64,000 bases of DNA from Acidimicrobiales bacterium (GTDB lineage: Bacteria; Actinomycetota; Acidimicrobiia; Acidimicrobiales; RAAP-2). The notes beneath the pieces were generated by a model. That model worked only from the letters and a program-made list of their open reading frames with translations, was not told the origin of the DNA and did not search any database. Numbering within the stretch: position 1 is the first letter of the stretch; each line of letters starts with the position of its first letter. The stretch covers positions 1-64,000 of the forward strand of contig JANXWA010000028.1 of the NCBI GenBank assembly GCA_025351385.1, in the 5' to 3' direction. This document shows, piece after piece, positions 8,049 through 18,627 of this stretch. Position numbers and translations under genes: made by a program.

Positions 8049-8189
8049 CTAGCTCTTCGGAGCGTTCGGATCGATCTCGTTCTCGGGAACCTGATAGGTC
8101 TTTCGAACCACGTTCTCGAACGTCTGCGCCTTCGCCTTGACCTTCGACTTCTTGGGCTTCTTGGCTTCTCTGCCTTGCGGATTCTTCAC
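8049..8189 (-). CDS. Small lysine-rich protein, 46 codons
   Basis: A GTG at 8189 opens a 46-residue frame rich in Lys near the start (REAKKPKKSKVKAKAQ), followed by an acidic and proline-containing tail (TYQVPENEIDPNAPKS). TAGGAT lies exactly 6 nt upstream of the GTG, matching the leaderless start signal used elsewhere in this window. That supports a real gene despite its size. The basic N-half suggests nucleic-acid or ribosome contact, but no family was recognised. Confidence 0.55.
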   Translation of the reverse strand: MKNPQGREAKKPKKSKVKAKAQTFENVVRKTYQVPENEIDPNAPKS

Positions 8190-8195
8190 GAGACA

Positions 8196-8201
8196 ATCCT
8201 A
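8196..8201 (-). promoter_or_regulatory. Leaderless -10 hexamer of the 46-codon gene
   Basis: TAGGAT on the minus strand, 6-nt gap TGTCTC, then the GTG at 8189. It fits the TANNNT-N6-start pattern. Confidence 0.5.
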
Positions 8202-8241
8202 GGTCCCGGGGAGACCGCTGTCGCCGATGAATGAATATTCT

Positions 8242-8643
8242 CTAATACGTCGATCGCAGCACGCAGGTCTCGCCGGTCGTGAGGTTCCGCGCCCGGAAGG
8301 CCACGTGGTTCGTCCCGACCGTCGGCGCCACGTAGTGCGAGATGCTGAACGACCCGTCCTTCTGTGTTGCGGTGGTCACCCGGTCGACGACGTGACCGTT
8401 GGCGGTCACGGTCACCCGCCACGGCACCCCGGCGTGGTGCAGCGCCATGTCGACGCCGACATCAATGCTGAGGCGACCGGAGTCCTCACGCTGAATCTGC
8501 AAGTTGCTCACACTGGCCTGGCTGCAGGACCCGCTGACGTTGACCGGCGAGGTGGCGGCACCGGCGGCCGTGACCCCGACGGCCACGGTACTTAGCGAGA
8601 GTGCGCCGGCGAGAGCGCCGATCGTGAGTGTTCGAGTGTTCAT
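8242..8643 (-). CDS. Small secreted protein of unknown function
   Basis: 133 residues with a clear Sec signal peptide (NTRTLTIGALAGALSLSTVA, ending near AGAATS). The mature part is a compact beta-rich domain with two cysteines (GSCSQA near the start, ETCVLRS near the end) that could form a disulfide. The ATG at 8643 follows AAGGAGAAGACC. The signal peptide resembles those of the secreted proteins at 38.6-40.2 kb (GALAL...GVTAAGAA). No enzymatic motif was seen, and Ig-like or adhesive function is only a guess. Confidence 0.7.
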   Translation of the reverse strand: MNTRTLTIGALAGALSLSTVAVGVTAAGAATSPVNVSGSCSQASVSNLQIQREDSGRLSIDVGVDMALHHAGVPWRVTVTANGHVVDRVTTATQKDGSFSISHYVAPTVGTNHVAFRARNLTTGETCVLRSTY

Positions 8644-9582
8644 GGTCTTCTCCTTGCCTTGGAAGAGCAACTGCCCTCACGTCACTGTGGTGTAGCGACA
8701 TGAGGCCCGCGCAAGACTCGGCTAAGAATCGTGCGTTGTGCTGACGTACGGGCCCGGTGGGACGTCCCCTCCGGGCCGATCGTCCGGCGCCTCACGGATG
8801 TGGCACCGCACGATTCCGTCCAGCACGACTCGTGAAATAGTTCCCAATGCGACTCTCCCGTCATTCGATCACTGTCGTCATTGGTGAGTATTCGACGTTC
8901 GGCGGGTGACGATCCGCATCACGAATCGGACACGTGAAATTCGTGATCGAAGCTCCGCGTGGTCCCCTAATCTCAATTTTGACGGACCCGCGGCTGACTG
9001 AAGATTTGGAGTTTGACACGAGCTCGCCGGGAGAGGACGGGTGTGGGCGCATGGAGGAACAGCGAAGGTCGACCGACCGGAACCTGACCTTGCGCTGATG
9101 TCTTTGTCGGTCTAGCGATCAAGACAGTGCGACCACGCTCGTCATCTCCGACGACGCCCAGCTCTCCGAGCGGCCGGGTCGACGTACTTGCTATTGGCCT
9201 GCCCTGAGTCTTCGAGGCAACGTCGTGGTCGAGCTGTTCGTGCCTACTTGCGGCGATTCAACTCCGTGCGGTGCAGTCCGTAGGTCTAGAGGTCGCACAC
9301 CCTGGTGGCCGCGTCCGAATGGCACGAGATCTCGGACTCCAACACCTTTCCTCCGCGCTTCACGTCGCGATCTCGGTTCGGGCACTCCCGGCGACGGTAC
9401 CCGTCGACGCTCAAGGCGTCACGCGCTCATATGGTCACGTGGGCCTCCTTCACCCTCGGCCGTTCGAAGGACGGGGTGCTGGCGAGCCAGGAGGAGGCGC
9501 GTCGTGACGGGCCGCCGAGTCGAACGTCCGATGCGTACGTCGGCCCGATCGCTTGACGGACCTCATGGGCCATACTTGGGTG
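8644..9582. other. No gene recognised
   Basis: About 940 nt with only short overlapping frames. Both strands were read for tRNA-like arms, transposase motifs and signal peptides without a convincing hit. It may be a decayed gene, since several frames are briefly open around 9220-9500. Confidence 0.4.
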
Positions 9583-10362
9583 ATGGATCTCCTATCGCGA
9601 GCAGAGAGTTGGCTCTGCGATATGGACGGCGTGCTCATTCGCGACGGCGCGATGGTCGAGGGCGCGGACCGGTTCCTCGCCCGCCTCCGCTCGACGGGAC
9701 GTCCGTACCTGATCCTCACGAACAACTCCCTGTACACCCCCCACGAGATAAGTAAGCAGTTGTCGTCGATGGGCCTGGACGTGAACGAGGCGCAGCTGTG
9801 GACCTCGGCCCTCGCCACCGCCAAGTTCGTCAATTCGCAGCGACCATCGGGGACGGCCTTCGTCATCGGCGAACAGAGCATCCACGTCGCACTGGCCGAC
9901 GTGGGCTACCGCGAGGACGATCAGCGGCCCGACTACGTCGTGCTGGGAGAGACCCAGGACTACTCCTTCGACGAGATGGCGACCGCGGTGCGACTAATCG
10001 AATCGGGGAGCCACTTCGTCGCGACGAATCCCGAACCAACCGGTCAGTCACCGAATGGATCGCTGCCCGGGGTCGGGGCGTTGGCAGCGATGATCCAGAG
10101 CGCGACCGGCGTCGCGCCATACTTCGTTGGCAAACCCAATCCGGTCATGATCCGCGAGGGCCTCAATATCCTCGGCGCGCACTCCAAGACAACCGTCATG
10201 ATCGGCGACCGCATGGACACCGACATCCAGGCCGGGGTCGAATCAGGTCTCGGGACCATCCTCGTGCTATCGGGGGTGGCGCGCATCGGCGAGATAGAGC
10301 ACTTCCCGTTCCAGCCATCGCGAATCGTGAACTCGGTCGCTGACCTGATCGACGAACTCTAG
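9583..10362 (+). CDS. HAD-superfamily phosphatase, NagD-like
   Basis: 259 residues. HAD motif I is LCDMDGVLIRDG (nucleophile aspartate about residue 13), motif II is LILTNNS, the motif III lysine lies in YFVGKPNPVMIREGL, and motif IV is MIGDRMDTDIQAGVESGLGT. The large cap between motifs II and III is typical of NagD/4-nitrophenylphosphatase-type enzymes, which hydrolyse small phosphate esters. The ATG at 9583 is chosen because the HAD core begins just after it. CATACT lies 6 nt upstream, a near-match to the leaderless pattern. It is convergent with otsA and their stop codons overlap (10359-10362). No OtsB is seen in the window, so a role in trehalose-6-phosphate removal is worth testing, though it is not an OtsB-type HAD. 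Confidence 0.85.
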   Translation: MDLLSRAESWLCDMDGVLIRDGAMVEGADRFLARLRSTGRPYLILTNNSLYTPHEISKQLSSMGLDVNEAQLWTSALATAKFVNSQRPSGTAFVIGEQSIHVALADVGYREDDQRPDYVVLGETQDYSFDEMATAVRLIESGSHFVATNPEPTGQSPNGSLPGVGALAAMIQSATGVAPYFVGKPNPVMIREGLNILGAHSKTTVMIGDRMDTDIQAGVESGLGTILVLSGVARIGEIEHFPFQPSRIVNSVADLIDEL

Positions 10363-11864
10363 GGGGCGGAGGGCGCCTCTGCGGCCGCCGAGGCCTGTCC
10401 CGCTTGTTGGAGGGCCGTCAAGAAGCCCCTCGCCCAGTCGTAGACGTCGCGCCGGAAGGTGGCGCGACGCATACGCGACATCCGGTCGCGCGTCTCCTTC
10501 GGTCCCGCGTTCATCGCCAGCAGGATGGCCTCCTTGATTCCGTCAAGGTCGTGGGGGTTGACCATGAACGCTCCGCGCAACTCGGCCGCCGCCCCGGCAA
10601 ACTCGCTCAGGACCAGCTTGCCGGTCATGTCGGACCGGCACATCACGTACTCCTTGGCGACCAGGTTCATCCCATCACGAAAGGGCGTCACCATCATGAT
10701 GTCCGCCGCCAGGTAGAGCGCGATCAGCTCGTCGAAGGGAAGGTTCTTGTGGAGGTAGTGGATCGCCGGGTTCCCGACGAGGCCGTACTCGCCGTTCACC
10801 TCGCTCACGAGCCGCTCGAGATCGTGACGTTCCTGCTCGTAGTGGGCATCGGACTCGCGGCTGGGCACGGCCACCTGGACCATGACTTGGCGCTCCGCCG
10901 AGAGGGTCCCGTCGGTGAGCATCTCGGCCACCGCCCTGATCCGTTGCTGGATGCCCTTGGTGTAGTCGAGGCGGTCCACGCCGAGCAGCACGAACTCGGG
11001 ATTTCCGAGGCCTTCGCGGATCTCCTTGGCCCGGGCCCGGATCGCGGGGTCGGCCGCCATTGTCACGATCTGGTCGCAGTCCACCGAGATGGGAAAGGCG
11101 CCGACCCGGATCGCCCGACCCTCGAAGGTCAGCCCCGAGTCGGTGCCCACCGCACCGGTCAGGCGTCGAGCGAGACGCGAGAAGTTCGACGCCCCGGAGT
11201 GGAGCTGGAATCCAATGAGGTCGGCGCCGAGCAGTCCGGTCAGGATCTCGCGCCGCCACGGCAACTGCATGAAGAGCTCGCTCGGCGGGAAGGGGATGTG
11301 GAAGAAGAATCCGATCACCACGTCCGGACGGAGCTGGCGTAGCAGCTGGGGGACGAGTTGGAGCTGGTAGTCGTGGATCCACACGGTGCCGCCCGGCGCC
11401 ACGCTCTCGGCGATCGCCTCAGCGAAGCGCAGGTTGACGTCGCGGTAGGTGTGCCACCAGGAGCGGTGAAAGGTCGGGGATCGGATTGCGTCGTGGTAGA
11501 GCGGCCAGATCGTGGCGTTGGAGAAGCCCAAGTAGAACTCCTCGTACTCCTCGGGGCTGATCTCGACGGCCTTGAGGCCGATTCCCTCGAAGGTTGGGGG
11601 AGGCGCGTCGTAGTCCGACGCTCCCGGCCAGCCGATCCACAGTCCGTTCTGGTTTTGGAGGATCGAGGTGAGGGCCGAGACGAGTCCACCCGGACTCGGC
11701 ATCCACCCCTCGTCGCCGGGCGACGACGAGGGACGAACGGGGAGCCGATTGGCGACGACCACCAACTCCGCGCCCGGCCCTGGCCGTGAAGGATCCGAAG
11801 GGGTGATGAGGGCTGATGGCTCCGATCCAGCCGGCGCGAGGTTGTGGATGGAGGGCGATGTCAT
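10359..11864 (-). CDS. otsA: Alpha,alpha-trehalose-6-phosphate synthase
   Basis: A 501-residue GT20 enzyme transferring glucose from UDP- (or GDP/ADP-) glucose to glucose-6-phosphate. Visible family blocks are VVVANRLPV and PGGLVSAL near the N-terminus, WIHDYQLQLVPQLLR, GFFFHIPFPPSE, GVDRLDYTKGI, and the C-terminal GMNLVAKEYV and LVLSEFAGAA. The N-terminal ~30 residues are a Pro/Ser-rich extension. The ATG at 11864 is preferred (GAAGG 8 nt upstream) over a TTG five codons earlier. The GH15 hydrolase gene lies nearby on the same strand, giving synthesis and likely turnover of trehalose, a stress solute in actinobacteria. Confidence 0.93.
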   Translation of the reverse strand: MTSPSIHNLAPAGSEPSALITPSDPSRPGPGAELVVVANRLPVRPSSSPGDEGWMPSPGGLVSALTSILQNQNGLWIGWPGASDYDAPPPTFEGIGLKAVEISPEEYEEFYLGFSNATIWPLYHDAIRSPTFHRSWWHTYRDVNLRFAEAIAESVAPGGTVWIHDYQLQLVPQLLRQLRPDVVIGFFFHIPFPPSELFMQLPWRREILTGLLGADLIGFQLHSGASNFSRLARRLTGAVGTDSGLTFEGRAIRVGAFPISVDCDQIVTMAADPAIRARAKEIREGLGNPEFVLLGVDRLDYTKGIQQRIRAVAEMLTDGTLSAERQVMVQVAVPSRESDAHYEQERHDLERLVSEVNGEYGLVGNPAIHYLHKNLPFDELIALYLAADIMMVTPFRDGMNLVAKEYVMCRSDMTGKLVLSEFAGAAAELRGAFMVNPHDLDGIKEAILLAMNAGPKETRDRMSRMRRATFRRDVYDWARGFLTALQQAGQASAAAEAPSAP

Positions 11865-11981
11865 GGCTGTTACCTTCAAGGAATCCTAGGGGCGACGCCC
11901 AAGAGTCGGGTTGGTGCAGCGATCGTCAGGCCCGCGAGACCTCTGGACGATCATTGATTCACCAGTGGGGCGGCACGTCAG

Positions 11982-12632
11982 TCAGCCGGCGGCGCTCGTC
12001 AATAGCGACCACGTCCGGCCGAGGTCCTTCGAACGGTAGTCCGCGTGACGCGTGGGCGATGAGGAGCCCGAGACTCGGACCACGATCGTCATCCGGGTGG
12101 TGCGCGAGGCGGGAGTCGACGTTGGTGAGCCGGTGACTGACGTGACGTTGCCGGGCATCCACGCACGGAACCAGGTACGTCCCGCGTTCGACGTGAGGTC
12201 GAAGTTGTTGGTACCGACGCCGTAAGCCACGACAAGCGTCGGCGTGAGCGGCTCGATCACGTCGACGAACGGCGAGAGGTCGCCCGCGGGAATGGTGAAG
12301 AAGTCGCCTCCGACCAACCAAGTCCGGCCGTGATTGGTGCTGAACTCGGGATACTCGGCGCAGCCGATAATCCCGAGAGCCCACCCGACGTCACCGAGGT
12401 ACGACGTCGCGAACCTCGAGTCGTGACATCCGGAGTGGCGCACGTTGCTCGCGATGGTGGAATGGTAGGGCACGGGTTTGACGATCGACGGGTCCCACGT
12501 CCACGAGGGGGCGCGATAGAAGGAGGGCCACGCGGTGACGACCGTGGCACCCGACGAGGGAATCGCGACGAGCGGAAGCAGTCCCGCGGCCACGGTCGCC
12601 AGTGCGACACCCGATCGGCGTAGACGGTTCAC
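11982..12632 (-). CDS. Secreted protein with BNR/sialidase-like repeats
   Basis: 216 residues from GTG 12632, with a signal peptide (RLRRSGVALATVAAGLLPLV, ending near SSGAT). Two short repeats, PEFSTNHGRTWLVGG and LTSNAGRTWFRAW, and a final YRSKDLGRTWSLL show the S-x-D/N-x-G-R-T-W Asp-box pattern of beta-propeller proteins. The protein is too short for a full propeller, so it may be a fragment or a small repeat protein. The start is supported by TACCGT 7 nt upstream. An alternative GTG lies at 12662. It may be extracellular. Function unknown. Confidence 0.6.
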   Translation of the reverse strand: MNRLRRSGVALATVAAGLLPLVAIPSSGATVVTAWPSFYRAPSWTWDPSIVKPVPYHSTIASNVRHSGCHDSRFATSYLGDVGWALGIIGCAEYPEFSTNHGRTWLVGGDFFTIPAGDLSPFVDVIEPLTPTLVVAYGVGTNNFDLTSNAGRTWFRAWMPGNVTSVTGSPTSTPASRTTRMTIVVRVSGSSSPTRHADYRSKDLGRTWSLLTSAAG

Positions 12633-12639
12633 TGGTTCC

Positions 12640-12645
12640 ACGGTA
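12640..12645 (-). promoter_or_regulatory. Leaderless -10 hexamer of the Asp-box protein gene
   Basis: TACCGT on the minus strand with a 7-nt gap to the GTG at 12632. No ribosome-binding site is obvious. Confidence 0.4.
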
Positions 12646-12698
12646 TCGGCGCCGGGCGTCACGGCGCTGCCCCTCGGTCAATGGTCGAGGGACCCGGG

Positions 12699-14807
<2,109 letters not shown>

Positions 14808-14997
14808 TGTCGTGTCGCCACCCTTCCCTCGCAGGTGCGATCCGTCAGACCGCAGTGGGCTAGTTGCGGACCAAACGACCCTCGTAGACGCTCAGACCCC
14901 GTGTTGCTTCCACTTCAGCGTAGTGAGGTCGCGTCCGGATTGGTACTCAGCGGTCCGATCCCGGTTGCGGTCGACTTCTCGGGCGAGCGGCGCGAAC

Positions 14998-15528
14998 CTA
15001 AGAGTCGGATGCAGCGGCGTCCAACAGCGACTGGGCCCATCTCTTCGCGTGCCTGTCCTCGCCGCTGATCAAGTGGTTGCGCTTGTCGACGACGAAACTC
15101 TCCGGTTCGACGATCTCGCGGAACTTGTGGTCGTGCAGGCGCCGACTGATCGAGCGCGCGGCTCGACCGGTCAGGATGGGCGCGCTGTCGAGTCGGGTGT
15201 CGAAGGCGGCGGCGGCCACGCCGTCCACCATCGTGAGGGCGAGGAACCAATCACGCAGGCCCGGACCCTCGGCGTCGGGATCGACCTCGAGTTCGTCGCT
15301 CTTCTCGGCGGCCTGAATCGCCGATCGTCGAGTGCTGGGCCACGACATGCTGTGGGCGTGGGTCGGTCCACCGACGATCACGAGATCGGCGCCGTCGATC
15401 GACGCCGACGAGGCGTGGCTCGCCGCAATGAGCTCGACCGGCCCGCCCTGGCAGAGGACCTCGGCCATCTCCTCGGCCACGTGGTGCGTGTTGCCGAACA
15501 TCGACTCGTAGATGATCACTGTCTTCAT
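14998..15528 (-). CDS. Flavodoxin-like protein
   Basis: 176 residues. The N-terminus KTVIIYESMFGNTHHVAEEMAEVL is a flavodoxin FMN-phosphate loop (S/T-x-F-G-N-T). GADLVIVGGPTHAHSMS is the second FMN loop. It would carry FMN and transfer electrons, or act as an FMN-dependent regulator. Partner enzymes are not evident in the neighbourhood. The ATG at 15528 has a GAGGAGATCTC ribosome site. The C-terminal ~60 residues (GRAARSISRRLHDHKFREIVEPESF) resemble those of stand-alone actinobacterial flavodoxins. Confidence 0.85.
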   Translation of the reverse strand: MKTVIIYESMFGNTHHVAEEMAEVLCQGGPVELIAASHASSASIDGADLVIVGGPTHAHSMSWPSTRRSAIQAAEKSDELEVDPDAEGPGLRDWFLALTMVDGVAAAAFDTRLDSAPILTGRAARSISRRLHDHKFREIVEPESFVVDKRNHLISGEDRHAKRWAQSLLDAAASDS

Positions 15529-15888
15529 GAGATCTCCTCGTCCGTCTTCATCGTCCATCGGCCGAGGGTGCGGACGGCAGAGTCGAAAGTCACGAATTCA
15601 CGCATCACTCTCGAACGCCGGGCGGGGACTCCACGTGTGGCGTCCCATTGGCCAGAGAGCCAAGGGTGCGCTGGAGAAGTGGCGCGCAGTCCCTCGCCCC
15701 GGACGTCGCCGTCACGGCGTCAGCCACGGGCGCACGATGAACCGTCGTAGGCTGGGCGGTGACGAAATTCGTCGAAATCGAGGGACGTGAATCGAGTCAC
15801 CGTGGCGGCCCATCGTCGATACCGGAGTGGTGGGGTGACCTCAGGCACACCCGGTCGTCGGACGTCACGAGGTACGAGGCGACGGGCG
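15529..15888. promoter_or_regulatory. Divergent intergenic region
   Basis: A stretch of 360 nt between the flavodoxin gene and the first SGNH hydrolase gene. A TAGGCT hexamer at 15748-15753 is followed 5 nt later by a GTG that opens an unrelated frame. This could be the -10 for the hydrolase transcript or a short leader ORF. No long gene is supported. Confidence 0.35.
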
Positions 15889-16794
15889 ATGAAGCGGGTG
15901 ACGCGAACGGCGCTGCTCCTGATCGTGCTCACCCTCCTGGGACTGGGTGTGCAGTTCTGGTCGAACTCGACCTGGCTCTCGGGCGCGGCCGGTAACCCGC
16001 CGACGAAGGTCACCGGCTTCTACCTCGCGATCGGCGCGTCGGCGTCGCTCGGCACCCAACCCAACGGAATCCCGTCCCACAACGGCTATCGGTCGAAGAC
16101 GGGCTACACGAACGACGTGGTCGCAATCGAGGCCAGCAAGGGCGTCGCGCTCGACCTCGCCCCGATCGGGTGCCCGGCCGAGACGGCGCAGTCGATGTTA
16201 AGTAGCACCGACAAGTGCTACAAGCCACCCAGCCGCCAGATGACCGTCGCGACGAAGTACCTGCACGAACACGCCACCAAAGTGGGACTGGTGACCATCG
16301 ACCTCGGCTTCAACAACGTTCGACCGTGCCTCTGGCCGACGGTCGACCAGGCCTGTGTCACCTCGGGCATCGCGATGGTCCAACGGAGCATGCCCGGTGT
16401 GTTGAGTCAGTTGAAGGCCGCGGCCGGCCCCCACGTGCACTTCATCGGTCTGCTCTACGGCGACCCCTTCCTCGCCAGCTACGTTAACCACCTCGCCGGC
16501 GCCGCGACCGCGACCGCGAGCCTCGCGGCGATGACCGCGCTCAACCAGGTCCTGACCGTCGCCTTTACCGCGGCCAACGTACCGTCGGCCAACATCCCCG
16601 GTGCCTACCAGAGCGATAACCTGACGCCCGTGTCGACCGCCAAGTTCGGCACGGTGCCCACGAACGTCGCCGTCGCGTGCAACCTGTCGTGGATGTGCGC
16701 CGCTTCGCCGTTCGGACCCGACGACCACCCGAACAACGCCGGCTACCTCGTCATCGCGAAGGAAGTGGTCGCGAAGTTGCCCAAGCAGTGGTAG
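15889..16794 (+). CDS. Secreted SGNH/GDSL-like hydrolase (paralogue 1)
   Basis: 301 residues with an N-terminal signal or anchor helix (RTALLLIVLTLLGLGVQF). SGNH blocks: nucleophile region FYLAIGASASLGTQP, block III glycine/asparagine in TIDLGFNNVRPC, and the C-terminal histidine block FGPDDHPNNAGY. The family hydrolyses esters, typically lipids or acylated polysaccharides, and the protein is probably outside the membrane. Cysteine pairs (GCPAE, KCYK, PCLW, QACV, ACNLSWMC) are shared with a paralogue at 25.6-26.6 kb. The ATG at 15889 is preferred because it immediately precedes the signal helix. GTG 15787 is an alternative. Confidence 0.82.
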   Translation: MKRVTRTALLLIVLTLLGLGVQFWSNSTWLSGAAGNPPTKVTGFYLAIGASASLGTQPNGIPSHNGYRSKTGYTNDVVAIEASKGVALDLAPIGCPAETAQSMLSSTDKCYKPPSRQMTVATKYLHEHATKVGLVTIDLGFNNVRPCLWPTVDQACVTSGIAMVQRSMPGVLSQLKAAAGPHVHFIGLLYGDPFLASYVNHLAGAATATASLAAMTALNQVLTVAFTAANVPSANIPGAYQSDNLTPVSTAKFGTVPTNVAVACNLSWMCAASPFGPDDHPNNAGYLVIAKEVVAKLPKQW

Positions 16795-16917
16795 AGGTCG
16801 CTTGTTGAGCTCGCGCACTCGGGCGACGTCCCCGAGGTGGGGTCCGGTCAGGACCGGCGCTCCGCCACTGGCGCGATGTGCGCCATTATTGGGTGACGCC
16901 GCGCGAAGGAGCGAACC

Positions 16918-18417
16918 ATGACGATGCAAGAGCGACTCTCGATCCCGACCTCCTCCTACGCCGACGGCGGCGTGAAACGGATGCTGATCGATGGCCAGTT
17001 CATCGAGGCGGTCGCCGGCGCGACCTTCGAAAGTCGCAATCCCGCGACCGGTGCGCTGCTCGCTCACGTCGCCGAGGGCGACGGGACCGACATCGACCGT
17101 GCCGTCGCCTCGGCGCGACGGGCCTTCGACGACGGACGATGGTCGCGGATGAAGCCCTTCGACCGTCAGACCATCCTCAGCCGTTTCGCCGACCTGGTCG
17201 AATCGCGTCACGAGGAGATCGCCTGTCTCGACACCCTCGACATGGGTTCGCCGCTCGTGCGCACGCTCGGCAACCGGCGCCGGGCCGTCGGAATGGCCCG
17301 CTTCTACGCGGGGCTGACGACGGCGCTGCGCGGTGAGACCATCGACAACTCAATCCCCGGTGAGTTCTTCACCTACACCCTGCACGAGCCGGTCGGCGTC
17401 GTGGGGGCCATCATCCCGTGGAACAACCCCCACATCGCATTCATCTGGAAGGTCGGCGCCGCCCTCTCGGCCGGGTGCACCGTCGTGTTGAAGCCGGCGG
17501 AGGAGGCTTCGCTGACGGCGCTGTTGTTGGGCGAGATGCTGCTCGAGGCCGGACTTCCGGCGGGAGTCGTCAACGTCGTGCCCGGTCGTGGGGAGGTCGC
17601 CGGTGCGGCCCTCGCCCAACACCCCGACGTCGACCAGATCGCCTTCACCGGCTCGACGGCCACCGGTCAGGCGATACTTCGCGCCTCTGCCGGGAACCTG
17701 AAGAAGGTGACGCTTGAGCTCGGAGGCAAGTCGCCGAACATCGTCTTTTCCGACGCCGACCTCGAGCGGGCGGTGCCGGGAGCGGCGATGGCGGCGTTCG
17801 TGAACTCCGGTCAAGTCTGCAGCGCGGGCACGCGACTCTTCGTGGACCGTTCGATCTACGAGGAGTTCGTCGAGCGGGTGGCCGAGTTCGGTCGGAGCCT
17901 TCTGATCGGCAACGGCCTCGATGAGGAGACCCAACTGGGGCCGGTGGTGTCCCAGGCCCAGCTCGATCGGGTGACCGGCTACTTCACCATCGGCCGCGAC
18001 GAGGGTGCGACCGTGCTCTCGGGCGGCGTGCGGCTCGTTGAGGGCGAACTGGCCCAGGGCTACTTCGTCGCGCCCACGGTGTTCTCCAACGTGCGCGACG
18101 AGATGCGAGTCGCGCGCGATGAGATCTTCGGTCCGGTGATCTCAGCGATTCCCTTCGACGGGTCGGACGACCTGATCGCGCGGGCCAACGCCACGACATT
18201 CGGGTTGGGCGCGGGGCTCTGGACCAGGGACATCGGCCGGGCTCACACGTTCGCCCGAGCGATCCGTTCGGGCTCGGTCTGGATCAACTGTTACAACCAG
18301 ATGGACCCCGCCGTGCCCTTTGGCGGATACAAGATGAGCGGGTACGGGCGCGAGGGCGGCGTGCGCCACGTCGAGGAGTTCCTCAACATCAAGTCCGTCT
18401 GGATCCGCACCGACTGA
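16918..18417 (+). CDS. NAD(P)-dependent aldehyde dehydrogenase
   Basis: A 499-residue ALDH-superfamily enzyme oxidising an aldehyde to the acid. The Rossmann/active-site blocks are visible: IIPWNNP, VLKPAEEASLTAL, FTGSTATGQ, the catalytic glutamate in LELGGKSPN near 265, and the catalytic cysteine in NSGQVCSAGTR near 300. FGGYKMSGYGREGG is near the C-terminus. The block IPWNNP resembles betaine- or general aldehyde dehydrogenases, but the substrate is not assignable. The ATG follows AAGGAG. It stands alone, between the SGNH hydrolase and comA-like genes. Confidence 0.93.
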   Translation: MTMQERLSIPTSSYADGGVKRMLIDGQFIEAVAGATFESRNPATGALLAHVAEGDGTDIDRAVASARRAFDDGRWSRMKPFDRQTILSRFADLVESRHEEIACLDTLDMGSPLVRTLGNRRRAVGMARFYAGLTTALRGETIDNSIPGEFFTYTLHEPVGVVGAIIPWNNPHIAFIWKVGAALSAGCTVVLKPAEEASLTALLLGEMLLEAGLPAGVVNVVPGRGEVAGAALAQHPDVDQIAFTGSTATGQAILRASAGNLKKVTLELGGKSPNIVFSDADLERAVPGAAMAAFVNSGQVCSAGTRLFVDRSIYEEFVERVAEFGRSLLIGNGLDEETQLGPVVSQAQLDRVTGYFTIGRDEGATVLSGGVRLVEGELAQGYFVAPTVFSNVRDEMRVARDEIFGPVISAIPFDGSDDLIARANATTFGLGAGLWTRDIGRAHTFARAIRSGSVWINCYNQMDPAVPFGGYKMSGYGREGGVRHVEEFLNIKSVWIRTD

Positions 18418-18627
18418 GTCGGGTCCGCCACGGGTGCGCGCTGAGCGAGTGCGGAGGGGCGGAGTGGCGGAGTCGTGATGACGAAGACTGTGTGGACCCG
18501 AACGATTCTGCGCGTTCTCTAAGTCAACGCACAGCGATTTCACAGAGTCGTCTGCCACGATCGAAAGTAGTCAGTCTGCGGTCGGCCAAGTACCGGGCGC
18601 GCCGAGGAACGATAGGGGCCCCAACTC

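Noticed and set aside
8644-9582. Possible tRNA or transposase remnant
   Set aside because: No acceptor/T-arm pairing and no transposase motif could be found by eye.
15759-15995. Frame beginning 5 nt after TAGGCT upstream of the SGNH gene
   Set aside because: Spacing is one nt short of the common pattern and the frame overlaps the signal-peptide region of the hydrolase in another frame. Not convincing as a protein.
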